Shown piece by piece: positions 1 through 8,472 of a DNA stretch of 64,000 bases. Where the stretch lies: NCBI GenBank assembly GCA_963708795.1, contig CAVPUH010000007.1, forward strand, positions 248,001-312,000, given 5' to 3'. The position numbers and the translations under genes were made by a program. Below the pieces are notes generated by a model, which ran no database searches, had not been told where the DNA came from, and saw nothing but the letters and a program-made list of their open reading frames with translations. Each line of letters starts with the position of its first letter. Position 1 is the first letter of the stretch. This DNA comes from DAIQRJ01 sp963708795 (lineage in GTDB: Bacteria > Actinomycetota > Actinomycetes > Propionibacteriales > DAIQRJ01).

Positions 1-601
1 GTGCGGTCTCGGCCGCCAGCCGGCCGTACTCGGCGGCCGTCTTGTGGCCCATCTGCCAAGGACCGTCCATCTCGTTGCCGAGGCACCACAATCGGATGTC
101 GTGCGGCTCGGCGTGCCCGTTGGCCACCCGACGGTCGGCGGGCTCGGTGCCGGCCGGAAAGTTGCAGTACTCGAGGTAGTCGATCGCCTCCTCGATCCCG
201 CGGGTCCCGAGGTTGATCGCCATCATCGGTTCGACCTTCGCCTTGCGCGCCCAGTCGATGAACTCGTCGGTGCCGATCTGGTTGCTCTCCACCGTTCGCC
301 AGGCGAGGTCGAGCCGGCTTGGTCGCTGATCCCGGGGGCCCACCCCGTCCTCCCACTTGTAGCCGGAGACGAAGTTGCCGCCCGGGTAGCGGACGGTCGT
401 GACGCCGAGTTCGCGGACCAACTCGAGAACGTCGGTACGGAATCCGTCGGCGTCGGCACGGGGATGGCCCGGTTCGTAGATGCCGGTGTAGACGCATCGA
501 CCGAGGTGTTCGACGAACGAGCCGAACACCCGGGGATCGATGTCGCCGACCTGGAAGGCGGGGTCGAGTGACAGTCGGGCGAGTAGAGCGGGAGCAGCCA
601 T
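1..601 (-). CDS. abfA: alpha-L-arabinofuranosidase, GH51 (C-terminus off the window)
   Basis: Retaining exo-arabinofuranosidase that removes terminal alpha-L-arabinose from arabinan, arabinoxylan or their oligosaccharides. No signal peptide is visible, so it probably acts on imported oligosaccharides in the cytoplasm. The first 200 residues are present; family members are about 500. The GH51 N-terminus is easy to read: FGSFVEHLGRCVYTGIYEPGH at about residues 26-46 (shortened here), RYPGGNFVSGYKWEDG near 71-86 and CLGNEMDGPWQ near 173-183, where Glu177 is the expected acid/base. The nucleophile lies beyond the edge. ATG at 599-601 gives the usual family start. It lies 3.6 kb from the LacI regulator and Opp-type importer, which fits a shared oligosaccharide-use role, though it is not in their operon. 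Confidence 0.93.
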   Translation of the reverse strand, partial: MAAPALLARLSLDPAFQVGDIDPRVFGSFVEHLGRCVYTGIYEPGHPRADADGFRTDVLELVRELGVTTVRYPGGNFVSGYKWEDGVGPRDQRPSRLDLAWRTVESNQIGTDEFIDWARKAKVEPMMAINLGTRGIEEAIDYLEYCNFPAGTEPADRRVANGHAEPHDIRLWCLGNEMDGPWQMGHKTAAEYGRLAAETA

Positions 602-632
602 GCCGACCATCCTGCCGGTCACGGTGGCGGCG

Positions 633-1379
633 TCAGAGCACGGACCCGAAGAGTGTCCCGATCAGGTATGTGACGATCATCGCCACGGCTCCGCCGCCGA
701 CGTTGCGAAGCACGGCTCGACGAACGGGCGCCTTGCCGAGCCGCGCACTGACCGACCCGGTGATGACGAGTGCCACGAGCACCGCCAGGAACGTGGCCGG
801 CACGCGCACCGACGTGGGAGTCAGGACGATCGTCAGGAGCGGCAGCATGGCGCCGACGGCGAAGGACACGAGCGAGGCGAAGGCCGCGGCCCAGGGTTTG
901 GTCAGGTCGTCGGGGTCGATGTTCAGTTCCGCGTCCGCGTGCGCGGCCAGCGCGTCGTGCTCGGTGAGCGCCGTCGCGACCTCCCGGGCGAGCGCGGGCT
1001 CGAGCCCCTTGCCCTCGTAGATCTCCGCCAGCTCGTCGAGTTCGGCGTCGGGCTCGTTCCGCAATTCCTCGCGTTCCAAGTTCAGCATCGCCGTCTCGCT
1101 GTCGCGCTGAGCACTCACCGACACGTACTCGCCGGCCGCCATGCTGAGGGCTCCGGCGACGAGGCCCGCGAGGCCGGCCAACAGGATTGCCGAGCGGTCG
1201 TCGGTCCCTCCGGCCACGCCGACGACGAGACCGGCTGTCGAGATGATCCCGTCGTTGGCACCGAGGACTCCGGCGCGGAGCCAGTTGAGCCTGCTGGCCA
1301 ACGATTCGTCGTGGGGTTCCTCGTGCGCTGCCGGGTCCGCGCTCCCGGTCACGTCGGCACGGTCGTCCATCACGCGCAC
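633..1379 (-). CDS. VIT1/CCC1-family iron/manganese transporter
   Basis: Membrane protein of about 248 residues in the VIT family, which moves Fe2+ or Mn2+ across membranes. The family signature near residues 35-60 (LRAGVLGANDGIISTAGLVVG) covers the first membrane helix. A second helix with the MAAGEYVSVSAQRD motif follows near 80-95. Then comes a charged cytoplasmic stretch rich in Glu (ELRNEPDAELDELAEIYEGKG), which carries metal in known homologues, and three C-terminal helices. Start could be 1379 or the in-frame ATG at 1370. It is transcribed away from the GNAT gene across an 87-bp gap with no obvious operator. Metal preference cannot be told from sequence. Confidence 0.88.
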   Translation of the reverse strand: MRVMDDRADVTGSADPAAHEEPHDESLASRLNWLRAGVLGANDGIISTAGLVVGVAGGTDDRSAILLAGLAGLVAGALSMAAGEYVSVSAQRDSETAMLNLEREELRNEPDAELDELAEIYEGKGLEPALAREVATALTEHDALAAHADAELNIDPDDLTKPWAAAFASLVSFAVGAMLPLLTIVLTPTSVRVPATFLAVLVALVITGSVSARLGKAPVRRAVLRNVGGGAVAMIVTYLIGTLFGSVL

Positions 1380-1466
1380 ACATTAGGCAGCGACGGTCGG
1401 CCGCGCACCGAAGGTTTGCCTGCCCACACCGCACGGCCGTTCCACACCGCGCGATAGCGTCACGAG

Positions 1467-2072
1467 ATGACCGACGACGCGCCGGTGCTCGCGATCCCGC
1501 CGGGACGAACGCTGGCCTCGTCGGGTGCGTTCGTGCTCCGATCGCCCCGGCCCGCGGATGCCGAGCGCATGTTCGTGTCGGTGACGGATCCGGATACGCA
1601 GCAGTTCGCCATCCCGGCTTTCGTCTCGGCGCCGTCGTCCCCGAACGTGATGGGGCGTGCGATCGCCGCGAGTCTCGCATCGCAGGCCGATGGCGAGCCG
1701 GCGATGTTCGTCGTGGCGGCCGATACCGAGCGGGACCACCTGCTCGGCACCGTGTCTTGGCGGCACGCTGGCGATCCGCGAGCGGCCGTCGCAGCACTCG
1801 GTTACGACACGCATCCGGACAGTCGGGGCCGCGGGGTCGCGGTGGCGGGCGTGCAGATGCTGACTCGACTCCTGATCGGCGCGGGCTTCGCCCGGGTCGA
1901 GGTCTCTCACAGTGAGGAGAATCCGGCGTCGTGTCGCGTCGCCGATCGTGCCGGCTTCGTCCGCGAAGGTCGACGGCGCGGATTCCTCCCGTTTCGTGAC
2001 CTGTCAGCGGGCGGAGTGCGCCGACATGACATGTGCGAGCACGGGATTCTGGCGTCCGAGGTCGAGCCGTAG
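1467..2072 (+). CDS. GNAT-family N-acetyltransferase (RimJ/RimL-like)
   Basis: Predicted acetyl-CoA dependent N-acetyltransferase of 201 residues, probably cytoplasmic. The N-terminal FVLRSPRPADAERMF segment matches the first strand and helix of the RimJ/RimL group. The acetyl-CoA pyrophosphate loop is read in HPDSRGRGVAVAGVQML (about residues 117-133), and the late NPASCRVADRAGFVREG segment is the usual C-terminal GNAT motif. The substrate (ribosomal protein, small amine or antibiotic) is not predictable. It is monocistronic, followed 14 bp later by the convergent MarR gene. Confidence 0.85.
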   Translation: MTDDAPVLAIPPGRTLASSGAFVLRSPRPADAERMFVSVTDPDTQQFAIPAFVSAPSSPNVMGRAIAASLASQADGEPAMFVVAADTERDHLLGTVSWRHAGDPRAAVAALGYDTHPDSRGRGVAVAGVQMLTRLLIGAGFARVEVSHSEENPASCRVADRAGFVREGRRRGFLPFRDLSAGGVRRHDMCEHGILASEVEP

Positions 2073-2086
2073 GAGCGTGCCGGGAC

Positions 2087-2521
2087 TCAGGACTTGGCGG
2101 TGACCGACACGAGCCCACTGCGGAGGACGCGGGTCGCGGCCTTCACGTCTCGCTCGCTCGCGCTGCTCAGGAATGCCGATTCAACCTTGTCGACGATCTT
2201 GCGTGCCTTGGTGAGGGCGCCGTGGCCCTTGCGGGTCACGCTCAGCTCCTGGATCCGCCCGTGTGTCGGATGGGCCTTCCTCGCCACCATGCCGTCACGC
2301 TCGAGCAGCGCGACCACGCGGTGCATGGTCTGGGCGGTGACATGGCACTGACGTGCGAGTTCGGCGTTGCTGAGCTTCGGGTCACTGTCGATCGCTGCGA
2401 GCGCGGTGTACTGCGCCGGGGTCAGATCGAGTGCCTGGAGCTCGTGATCGAGCGCGAGGTCGAGCGCATGCTGTGCCCGCTTGAGAAGCGTGCCCAGGCT
2501 CTCGTCAGTGATCGTGTCCAT
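2087..2521 (-). CDS. MarR-family transcriptional regulator
   Basis: Winged-helix repressor of about 144 residues. The winged helix is visible around LSNAELARQCHVTAQTMHRVV followed by a basic wing with KAHPTHGRIQELSVT; flanking helices would form the dimer interface. I prefer the ATG at 2519-2521 (MDTITDESL) over the upstream ATG at 2557, because the extra 12 residues look unconserved. It is divergent from the TSUP permease gene, with an inverted repeat at 2563-2576 in the shared region, so autoregulation plus control of the permease is the simplest inference. The ligand is unknown. Confidence 0.88.
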   Translation of the reverse strand: MDTITDESLGTLLKRAQHALDLALDHELQALDLTPAQYTALAAIDSDPKLSNAELARQCHVTAQTMHRVVALLERDGMVARKAHPTHGRIQELSVTRKGHGALTKARKIVDKVESAFLSSASERDVKAATRVLRSGLVSVTAKS

Positions 2522-2562
2522 CGGTACACAGTAGATCGGCCACGCGAGTCGATCCACTCGCC

Positions 2563-2576
2563 GTCAGCGTGCTGAC
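2563..2576. promoter_or_regulatory. inverted repeat in marR/TSUP divergent promoter
   Basis: GTCAGC-GT-GCTGAC, two perfect 6-bp arms around 2 bases, located 42 bp upstream of the preferred MarR start. MarR proteins usually bind short palindromes in their own promoters. This one is a candidate operator; binding is inferred only from its position. Confidence 0.4.
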
Positions 2577-2647
2577 AGACGGTGACAATGTGCCGACAAA
2601 CGGCGTCGTATGATCGGCAACCGCACCCGACGTCCAACCCCGCCACC

Positions 2648-3449
2648 ATGGCTGGAGCCGCTCGCGCCATGCACAACCTCAGCACACTGACGATCGTGCT
2701 GCTGATCGCCGCCGCACTGTTCGCCGGGTGGGTCGACGCCGTCGTCGGTGGCGGTGGCCTCGTGCAACTGCCGGCGCTGCTGATCGCACTTGGCGGCCAG
2801 TTCCCGGTCGTGACCGCCCTGGGGACGAACAAGCTCGCCTCGCTGTGTGGGACGACCACGAGCGCCACCACCTACTACCGGCGGGTGCACCCTGACCTGC
2901 GGACGGCCGTCCCGATGTCGGTGTTCGCCCTCGCGGGCTCGATCGGGGGCGCCCTGGTGGCGTCGCACGTCCCGTCCGAGGTATTCGAGCCGGTGATCCT
3001 GATCGCGCTGGTCGGAGTGGCGATCTACGTGTGGCTGCGCCCCGCCTTCGGTGGTGAGACCGCGCTGCGCTACGACGGGCACCGGCACTACGTCGTCGCC
3101 TGCCTGGCCGGCGCGGTGATCGGCTTCTACGACGGTGCCATCGGGCCCGGGACGGGGTCGTTCTTCGTGTTCGCGCTCGTCGGCGCCCTGGGCTACGCGT
3201 TCCTCCAGGCCAGCGCGATGGCCAAGTTGGCGAACATGGCCACCAACATCGGTGCTCTCGTCATCTTCATCCCGCAAGGCGCTGTGCTCTGGGGGCTGGG
3301 AGCGCGCGATGGGCGTCGCGAACATGGCCGGTGGCTACATCGGTGCGCGAACGGCCGTCGCGAAGGGGAGCCGGTTCGTGCGGGTCGTGTTCCTCGTCGT
3401 CGTCGGCGCGCTCATCCTGCGGCTCGGGTACGACGTCGCACTCGGTTGA
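2648..3449 (+). CDS. TSUP-family (TauE/SafE) permease, one frameshift
   Basis: Membrane protein of the sulfite/sulfonate exporter family, about 266 residues once the frame is repaired. The first family repeat motif is clear near the N-terminus (GWVDAVVGGGGLVQLPAL) followed by LGTNKLASLCGTTTS. The second repeat has the matching GFYDGAIGPGTGSFF and MAKLANMATNIGAL motifs. Reading leaves frame at about 3290-3312: upstream codons end ...AVLWGLGAR and the conserved tail (MGVANMAGGYIGAR...) continues one base later, ending at 3449. One extra base in the GCGCGCG stretch explains it. Starts at 2648 or 2669 are both possible; neither has a good ribosome site. Substrate unknown. Confidence 0.82.
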
Positions 3450-3467
3450 GCCGACGTCGGCGCGCCG

Positions 3468-3860
3468 TCAGTCCTTGCTCACCGACGGGAACACCCACCC
3501 GAGGATCCCCGACACGATCGACAGGATGATCGAACCCAGCAGGGCGGTCCAGAAGCCGTCGACGTAGAACGGCAGTCCGAGCACGCCGGCGAGCCAGGAC
3601 GTCAGCATCAGCATCAGGGCGTTGATGACGAGGAGCAGGAGCCCGAGCGTCAGGATGATGAACGGGAGCCCGAGCAGCGTGACGATCGGACGGACGATCG
3701 CGTTGACGATGCCGAAGATGGCGGCGACACCGATGATCGTGAGCGCGTTCTCGGAGGTCGAACTGCCCGACACGCTGATGCCGGACAGGAGCCAGGTGGC
3801 GACCACGAGAGCGACGGCGTTGATGGCGAGACGCAGGATGAGGCGCATGGTCGCGATCAT
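3468..3860 (-). CDS. YvlD/phage-holin-4-like four-helix membrane protein
   Basis: Small membrane protein of 130 residues made almost entirely of four hydrophobic helices (about residues 5-25, 35-60, 63-90 and 97-125). This matches the widespread bacterial family often labelled phage holin family or YvlD. The conserved FGIVNAIVRPIVTLLGLPFIILTLGL core (shortened) lies in the middle. Despite the label there is no phage gene nearby, so a lysis role is unlikely; the cellular role is unknown. It converges with the TSUP gene, with 18 bp between the stops. Confidence 0.8.
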   Translation of the reverse strand: MIATMRLILRLAINAVALVVATWLLSGISVSGSSTSENALTIIGVAAIFGIVNAIVRPIVTLLGLPFIILTLGLLLLVINALMLMLTSWLAGVLGLPFYVDGFWTALLGSIILSIVSGILGWVFPSVSKD

Positions 3861-3961
3861 CCCAGGTCAGCGCCCAGCAGCGCAGGCTCCGGCAGGCCGG
3901 CACAGAGGCCGGCCAGGCGGTGACTGAACGGTCGACGTCGACCGCCGCGACCCCCTCCCCT

Positions 3962-4001
3962 GTCAGGCGGTGCGTGCCTCGGGGCGCACCAACCGTCTGA
4001 C
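3962..4001. repeat. 40-nt palindromic intergenic repeat, copy A
   Basis: First of three 40-nt elements (others at 16684-16723 and 16745-16784). Outer arms GTCAGGCGG and CCGTCTGAC pair with one mismatch, and inner arms GTGCG and CGCAC pair exactly. The centre differs from the other copies while the paired ends are kept, as expected for a REP-like structured element. Confidence 0.65.
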
Positions 4002-4056
4002 CACCCGAGTGCCAACCTCCCCACCAGTTCGAACCGGCCAACCCGCACCGCCACTC

Positions 4057-4069
4057 TGAAACGGTTTAG
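4057..4069. promoter_or_regulatory. LacI-type operator candidate upstream of the LacI gene
   Basis: TGAAAC-G-GTTTAG, a near palindrome (5 of 6 bases match between arms) centred on CG as LacI-family operators usually are. It lies about 150 bp upstream of the regulator start. Related TGAAACGG half-sites occur upstream of the binding-protein gene at 5336, 5371-5381 (reverse) and 5439. Autoregulation is inferred. Confidence 0.5.
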
Positions 4070-4215
4070 CGATCGGTCGAACCTAACCAGGCTCGCTCAC
4101 GTCACCTCTGTATGGATCCCGCTTCGCACGTCACGGAGGGTTTATGCTCTCGCTGCCTCGTGAAACGGGCGAAACCGCACAGGCGCGAATCCCGGCTCGA
4201 AGGGATCGGTGACAG

Positions 4216-5265
4216 ATGAAGCGAGTGACGATCAGCGACATCGCCGAGCACGCCGGCGTGTCGAAGGGTGCGGTCTCGTTCGCGCTGAACAACCGCCCGG
4301 GCGTCTCCGAGCAGACCCGTGCGCGCATCCTGGCCTACGCCGACGCCCTCGGGTGGTACCCGAACAGCGCGGCCAGGTCGCTGTCGGCGGCGCGCGCCGA
4401 TCTGGTGGGACTGGTGCTCGCGCGCAAGCCGTCGGTGATGGCTGTCGAGCCGTTCTTCATGGAGCTGGTGAGCGGGATCGAAGCCGAGCTCGGATCGTCG
4501 GAGGTCGGGCTCGTTCTGAAGGTGGTGGGGGAGGACCTCGACCGCGAGATCGAGATCTACCGGAGATGGGCGGCCCAGCGGCGGGTCGACGGCGTCTTCA
4601 TCGCCGACGTGCGCTCGGTCGACCCGCGGATCGCCGAGTGCGAGCGCCTCGGGCTGCCCGCCGTCGTGTTGAGCCGTCGGGTCGCCGGAGAAGCCGACCG
4701 GCGGTTCCCGTTCCTCTCGGTGGACATCCGATCCGCGGTCGGCGACCTGGTGGATCACCTGGTGGGACTGGGACATCGGCACATCGGCCGCGTCTCGGGA
4801 CCCGCGTCGATGGTCCATACCGGCGACCGCGATCGGGCCTTCATGTCCTCCTTCCGCCGCTACGACCTGCCCGAGGTCATGCGGACCCGGAGTGACTACA
4901 CCAGCGAGGGCGGCGACCGTGCCACCCGCGAACTCCTGGCGCTGCCGGTGCCGCCGACCGCGATCGTCTACGACAACGACCTGATGGCGGTCCGGTCGAT
5001 CGGTGTCGCGCGCAGGCTCGGGATACGGGTCCCGGCCGACCTCTCGATCGTGTCGTGGGAGGACTCGATGCTCTGCGAGCTGCCCCAACCGGCGGTCACC
5101 TCGCTGCATCTCGACGTGGTCGCCCTGGGTGTGGCCGCGGCCGAGATGCTCGCCCGGCACGTGGCCGGCGAGGCCGTGCCGGACCGGGCGTTCCCGACCT
5201 CCGGGATCGTGGTCCGCGGCAGCACCGGCCCGGCTCCGACGGGCACTGTCGTCGCTCGCCACTGA
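4216..5265 (+). CDS. LacI-family transcriptional regulator
   Basis: Sugar-responsive repressor of 349 residues. The N-terminal helix-turn-helix (VTISDIAEHAGVSKGAVSFAL, about residues 4-24) and hinge helix (NSAARSLSAARA) are typical. A periplasmic-binding-protein-like effector domain follows, with DGVFIADVRS, GHRHIGRVSG and the PTAIVYDNDLMAV segment near residue 250. ATG at 4216 gives exactly the family start. The next gene downstream is the binding protein of an Opp-type importer, with similar operator-like sites in front of both genes. The likely inducer is therefore a sugar or oligosaccharide taken up by that importer. GH51 next door suggests arabinose-containing glycans, but that is inference. 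Confidence 0.93.
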   Translation: MKRVTISDIAEHAGVSKGAVSFALNNRPGVSEQTRARILAYADALGWYPNSAARSLSAARADLVGLVLARKPSVMAVEPFFMELVSGIEAELGSSEVGLVLKVVGEDLDREIEIYRRWAAQRRVDGVFIADVRSVDPRIAECERLGLPAVVLSRRVAGEADRRFPFLSVDIRSAVGDLVDHLVGLGHRHIGRVSGPASMVHTGDRDRAFMSSFRRYDLPEVMRTRSDYTSEGGDRATRELLALPVPPTAIVYDNDLMAVRSIGVARRLGIRVPADLSIVSWEDSMLCELPQPAVTSLHLDVVALGVAAAEMLARHVAGEAVPDRAFPTSGIVVRGSTGPAPTGTVVARH

Positions 5266-5560
5266 CCTCGGATCGGCCCGGCCTCGAGAGCCTTTGCCAG
5301 CTTGTCCTGACAAGTGACTAGATCGGTTCAGCAACTGAAACGCGGATGGCGGCCGAGCTCTCCCCGAGTTGATCCGTTTCAATTGCCACTCGCGTCCTGA
5401 TTCGGACGAATCCAGTGGTTTCTCCTCAGGTCACACTTTGGAAACGGCTCGCGTTCACAGCCACTGAAATAGGCCCGGACGTGATTAGAGTCTGCTCTGT
5501 CGATGCATGGGCCGGCGCGCGGCGCTGCACCCATGCGGCAGCTCACTGAAGGGGTGACCG
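5266..5560 (+). promoter_or_regulatory. regulatory region of the LacI-linked importer
   Basis: Noncoding 295 bp between the LacI gene and the binding-protein gene. CTTGTC-CT-GACAAG (5301-5314) is a perfect 6-bp inverted repeat that may end the lacI transcript or bind a protein. TGAAACG (5336-5342), CGTTTCA (5375-5381, reverse orientation) and GGAAACGG (5440-5447) resemble the half-site of the operator candidate at 4057, so DNA looping by the LacI protein is plausible. No confident -10/-35 pair was found. Confidence 0.5.
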
Positions 5561-7375
5561 ATGACCGAGTCCTCCCGCGATGCCGAGAAGATGGCCGCTC
5601 TCCCGAGCTGGCATCCGTCCCGTCGCAACTTCCTCTCCATGGGTGCGCTGCTGGCCGGCGCGGCCGCAGCCGGCGCGATGGCCGGTTGCAGCACCGACCC
5701 GAAGAAGACTGCGGGTGCCGCAGTCAAGGGCCGCGCGGGAGCGGCGGGCGACCAGCTGTTCGTCGCCGGCTTCCAGTGGGGCCCGGTGGCCAACTTCAAC
5801 CCGTTCTCGTCGAACGCGGGTTGGCCTGCAGGTCAGAACAGCTTCCAGCTCGTCTACGAGTCGCTGATGCGGTTCAACCTGCTCTCGGGCAAGCTCGAGC
5901 CCGGTCTGGCCAAGTCGCTCGAGGCCCCCGATGACCAGACGATCAAGGTCACGCTGCAGGACGGCATCACGTTCTCGAACGGCGACAAGCTGACCGTCGA
6001 CGACGTGGTCAACACGTTCGAGCTGGCCAAGCGCAACAGCGGCCTGTCGTACTCGAACGTCTGGACCGTATCTGACGTCGGTGGAGGCCGACGGCGACAC
6101 CGGTGTCGTGTTCAAGCTCAACCCGAAGAACCTCAACGCGAACATGGTGAAGAACACCATCGCGACCATCTGGATCGTGCCGAAGTCGGTGTGGGAGGCG
6201 AAGGAGAAGGCCGGCACGCTGCAGAAGGACACGAACATGCAGCCGATCGGCACCGGGCCTTACCTCATCGACAAGGTGGACCAGACGCAGGTCGTGCTCA
6301 AACGCAACGAGAACTACTGGGGCAAGACCGTCTACGGGGCGCTCCCCGCGCCGACGGGTATCGTCCACCCGATCTTCAAGGGCAACTCCGACGGGGACCT
6401 GGCGCTGGAGCAGGGCAACATCGATGTCAGCCAGCAGTTCACCCCGCAGGTCTGGCTGATGTGGGAGAAGAAGGGTCTGCCCGTCTCGACCTGGGAGAAG
6501 AAGGCCCCGTACGACATCCCCGGCAACATCCCGTTCCTGTGGTTCAACATCCACAAGAAGGGACTCGACAACGTCAAGGTCCGCAGCGCCATCGCGCACG
6601 CGATCAACTACAAGCAGATCGCCGAGACCGCCATGTCGAGCTACTCGGTGCCGGCGAACTCGAGCGTGATCCTGCCGACCGGCGCCGAGCAGAAGTATTA
6701 CGACCAGGCGAACGTCGACAAGTACGGCTGGACCTACGACACGGACAAGGCGATCGAGATCCTGGAGAAGGACCTCGGTTGCAAGAAGGGCAGTGACGGG
6801 ATCTACGTCCTGCCCGACGGCACCCGGCTCGGCCCGTGGACGGCGATCACGCCGACCGGTTGGTCGGACTGGGAGGCCGCGCTGCAGATCGTCGCGTCCA
6901 GCGCCAAGGTCGTCGGTATCGACATCAAGACCCAGTCTCCCGCAGGCGCCCGTGGTGACGGCGGCCATGCAGAACGGCAACTTCCAGCTCGCGTGCTGGG
7001 GTGTGTCAGGAGTCAGCGTCGCGAGTCCCTGGACGCGCTTCCGCGACCTGCTCGACATCCGCGGTGTCCCCGCGATGGGCAAGACGGCCTACTGGAACTA
7101 CAACCGGTTCAGCGAACGCCGCCGTGTCCGACCTGCTCGACCAGGTCAGCCTCGCAGGCGACGACGAGGCCAAGCTCAAGGACTTCTACACCAAGCTCGA
7201 CACGATCTACATGCAGAACATCCCGACCGTCCCGCTGATGTACCGGCCGCTCGAGTTCTTCGAGTACAACGAGTCGACCTGGAGCGGGTTCCCGAACATC
7301 GACAACCCGTACGCACCCCCACAGTTCAGTGGGGCCGGCAACACCTGGTTGTTCAAGATCAAGCGCACCAGCTGA
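5561..7375 (+). CDS. ABC transporter substrate-binding lipoprotein, family 5, three frameshifts
   Basis: Extracellular solute-binding protein of the Opp/Dpp (SBP_bac_5) family, about 603 residues after repair. The leader carries a twin-arginine motif (RRNFLSMGA) and a lipobox ending AMAGC, so export as a Tat lipoprotein is likely. Family landmarks are LEPGLAKSLEAPDDQTIKVTL, GITFSNGDKLTVDDVV, IGTGPYLIDKV and PFLWFNIHKKGL. The reading frame slips three times, at about 6068, 6939 and 7114; each time one extra base (G, C, G) restores a smooth protein, so the gene is probably intact in the organism. It heads a five-gene cluster behind a LacI gene. Members of this family near glycosidases bind oligosaccharides, which is my preferred reading over peptides. 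Confidence 0.85.
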
Positions 7376-7447
7376 GCCCACGCAGGTTTGGGGGGTGGCG
7401 TTGCGCGTCGGCATCGGTCATGACATCGGGAGAGGACGAGGTGTCGC

Positions 7448-8458
7448 ATGGGGCTCAGCAAGTACCTGCTGCGCAAATCGCTGTGGTACCTGGGCGCCCT
7501 GTTCGTGGCGTTGGTGCTGAACTTCCTCCTCCCGCGGCTCGTCCCCGGCAACCCCGTCGACGCGATCATCGCCGACATGTCCCGTGGCGGCGGGGTCCAG
7601 GGTGAGCAACTGGAGGCGATCCACCAGCACTACATGCAGGAGTTCGGCCTCACCAAGCCGCTGTGGGAACAGTTCCTCGTGTACCTGGGCAACCTGGCCC
7701 ACGGAGACCTGGGCACGTCGTTCTCGTTCTATCCGCAGTCAGTGTCGGCGTTGATCAGTCAGGCCATCCCGTGGAGCATCGCGCTCCTGCTGCCGGCCAT
7801 TCTCGTGGGCTGGCTGGTGGGCAACGTCATCGGCGCCCTCGCGGCGTTCAAGGGCGGCTCGATGGACCGTGGCGCGTTCGTCAGCTCGCTGTTCCTGTCG
7901 AGCATGCCGTACTACTGCCTGGCCATCATCCTGTTGTACCTGTTCGCCGTGGCGTGGCCGGTCCTCCCGGCCGGCCGGGGCTACTCGTTCGGGCTCTCCC
8001 CGGAGTTGACCTGGTCGTTCTTCACCGACGCCCTGAGCCACTACTGGCTGCCCTTCCTGTCCCTTGTCCTCGTCTTCGTCGGGGGGCAGGCTGTCGGGAT
8101 GAGGTCGATGGCGATCTACGAGCTCGGCTCGGACTACGTGAACTACTCGCGCGGGTTGGGGCTCGGGGACGCGCGCGTCGTGCGCTACATCTTCCGGAAC
8201 GCGATGCTGCCGCAGCTGACCGGGCTGGCGCTGTCGATCGGCACCCTGGTGGGCGGCGCGCTCATCACCGAGATCGTCTTCTCCTATCCCGGCATCGGGT
8301 CGTTGCTCTTCGCCGCCATCAGCACGAACGACTATCCGATGATCCAGGCGATCACGCTGATCATCGCGGTCTCGGTTCTGCTCGCCAACTTCCTGGTGGA
8401 GGTGGCCTACGGATTCGTCGATCCCCGCATCCGGGCCGCGGCCACCGGCGATCGCTGA
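7448..8458 (+). CDS. ABC transporter permease (OppB/DppB family)
   Basis: First inner-membrane permease of the importer, 336 residues with about six helices. The short N-terminal helix is followed by the family segment FLLPRLVPGNPVDAII near residues 20-35. The cytoplasmic EAA loop that docks the ATPase reads GLGDARVVRYIFRNAMLPQL (about residues 237-256). It is separated from the binding-protein stop by 72 bp and followed 14 bp later by the second permease. Together they would form the translocation channel. Confidence 0.92.
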   Translation: MGLSKYLLRKSLWYLGALFVALVLNFLLPRLVPGNPVDAIIADMSRGGGVQGEQLEAIHQHYMQEFGLTKPLWEQFLVYLGNLAHGDLGTSFSFYPQSVSALISQAIPWSIALLLPAILVGWLVGNVIGALAAFKGGSMDRGAFVSSLFLSSMPYYCLAIILLYLFAVAWPVLPAGRGYSFGLSPELTWSFFTDALSHYWLPFLSLVLVFVGGQAVGMRSMAIYELGSDYVNYSRGLGLGDARVVRYIFRNAMLPQLTGLALSIGTLVGGALITEIVFSYPGIGSLLFAAISTNDYPMIQAITLIIAVSVLLANFLVEVAYGFVDPRIRAAATGDR

Positions 8459-8472
8459 GGAGTGAACGACAC

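Noticed and set aside
619..2118. Long minus-strand open frame of 499 codons across the VIT and GNAT genes
   Set aside because: Arg/Pro-rich, no family features, and it overlaps two clear genes in other frames; a typical high-GC shadow.
3468..3860. Prophage remnant because of a phage-holin-type family name
   Set aside because: The family is widespread in bacteria, and no phage structural, integrase or lysis gene is present.
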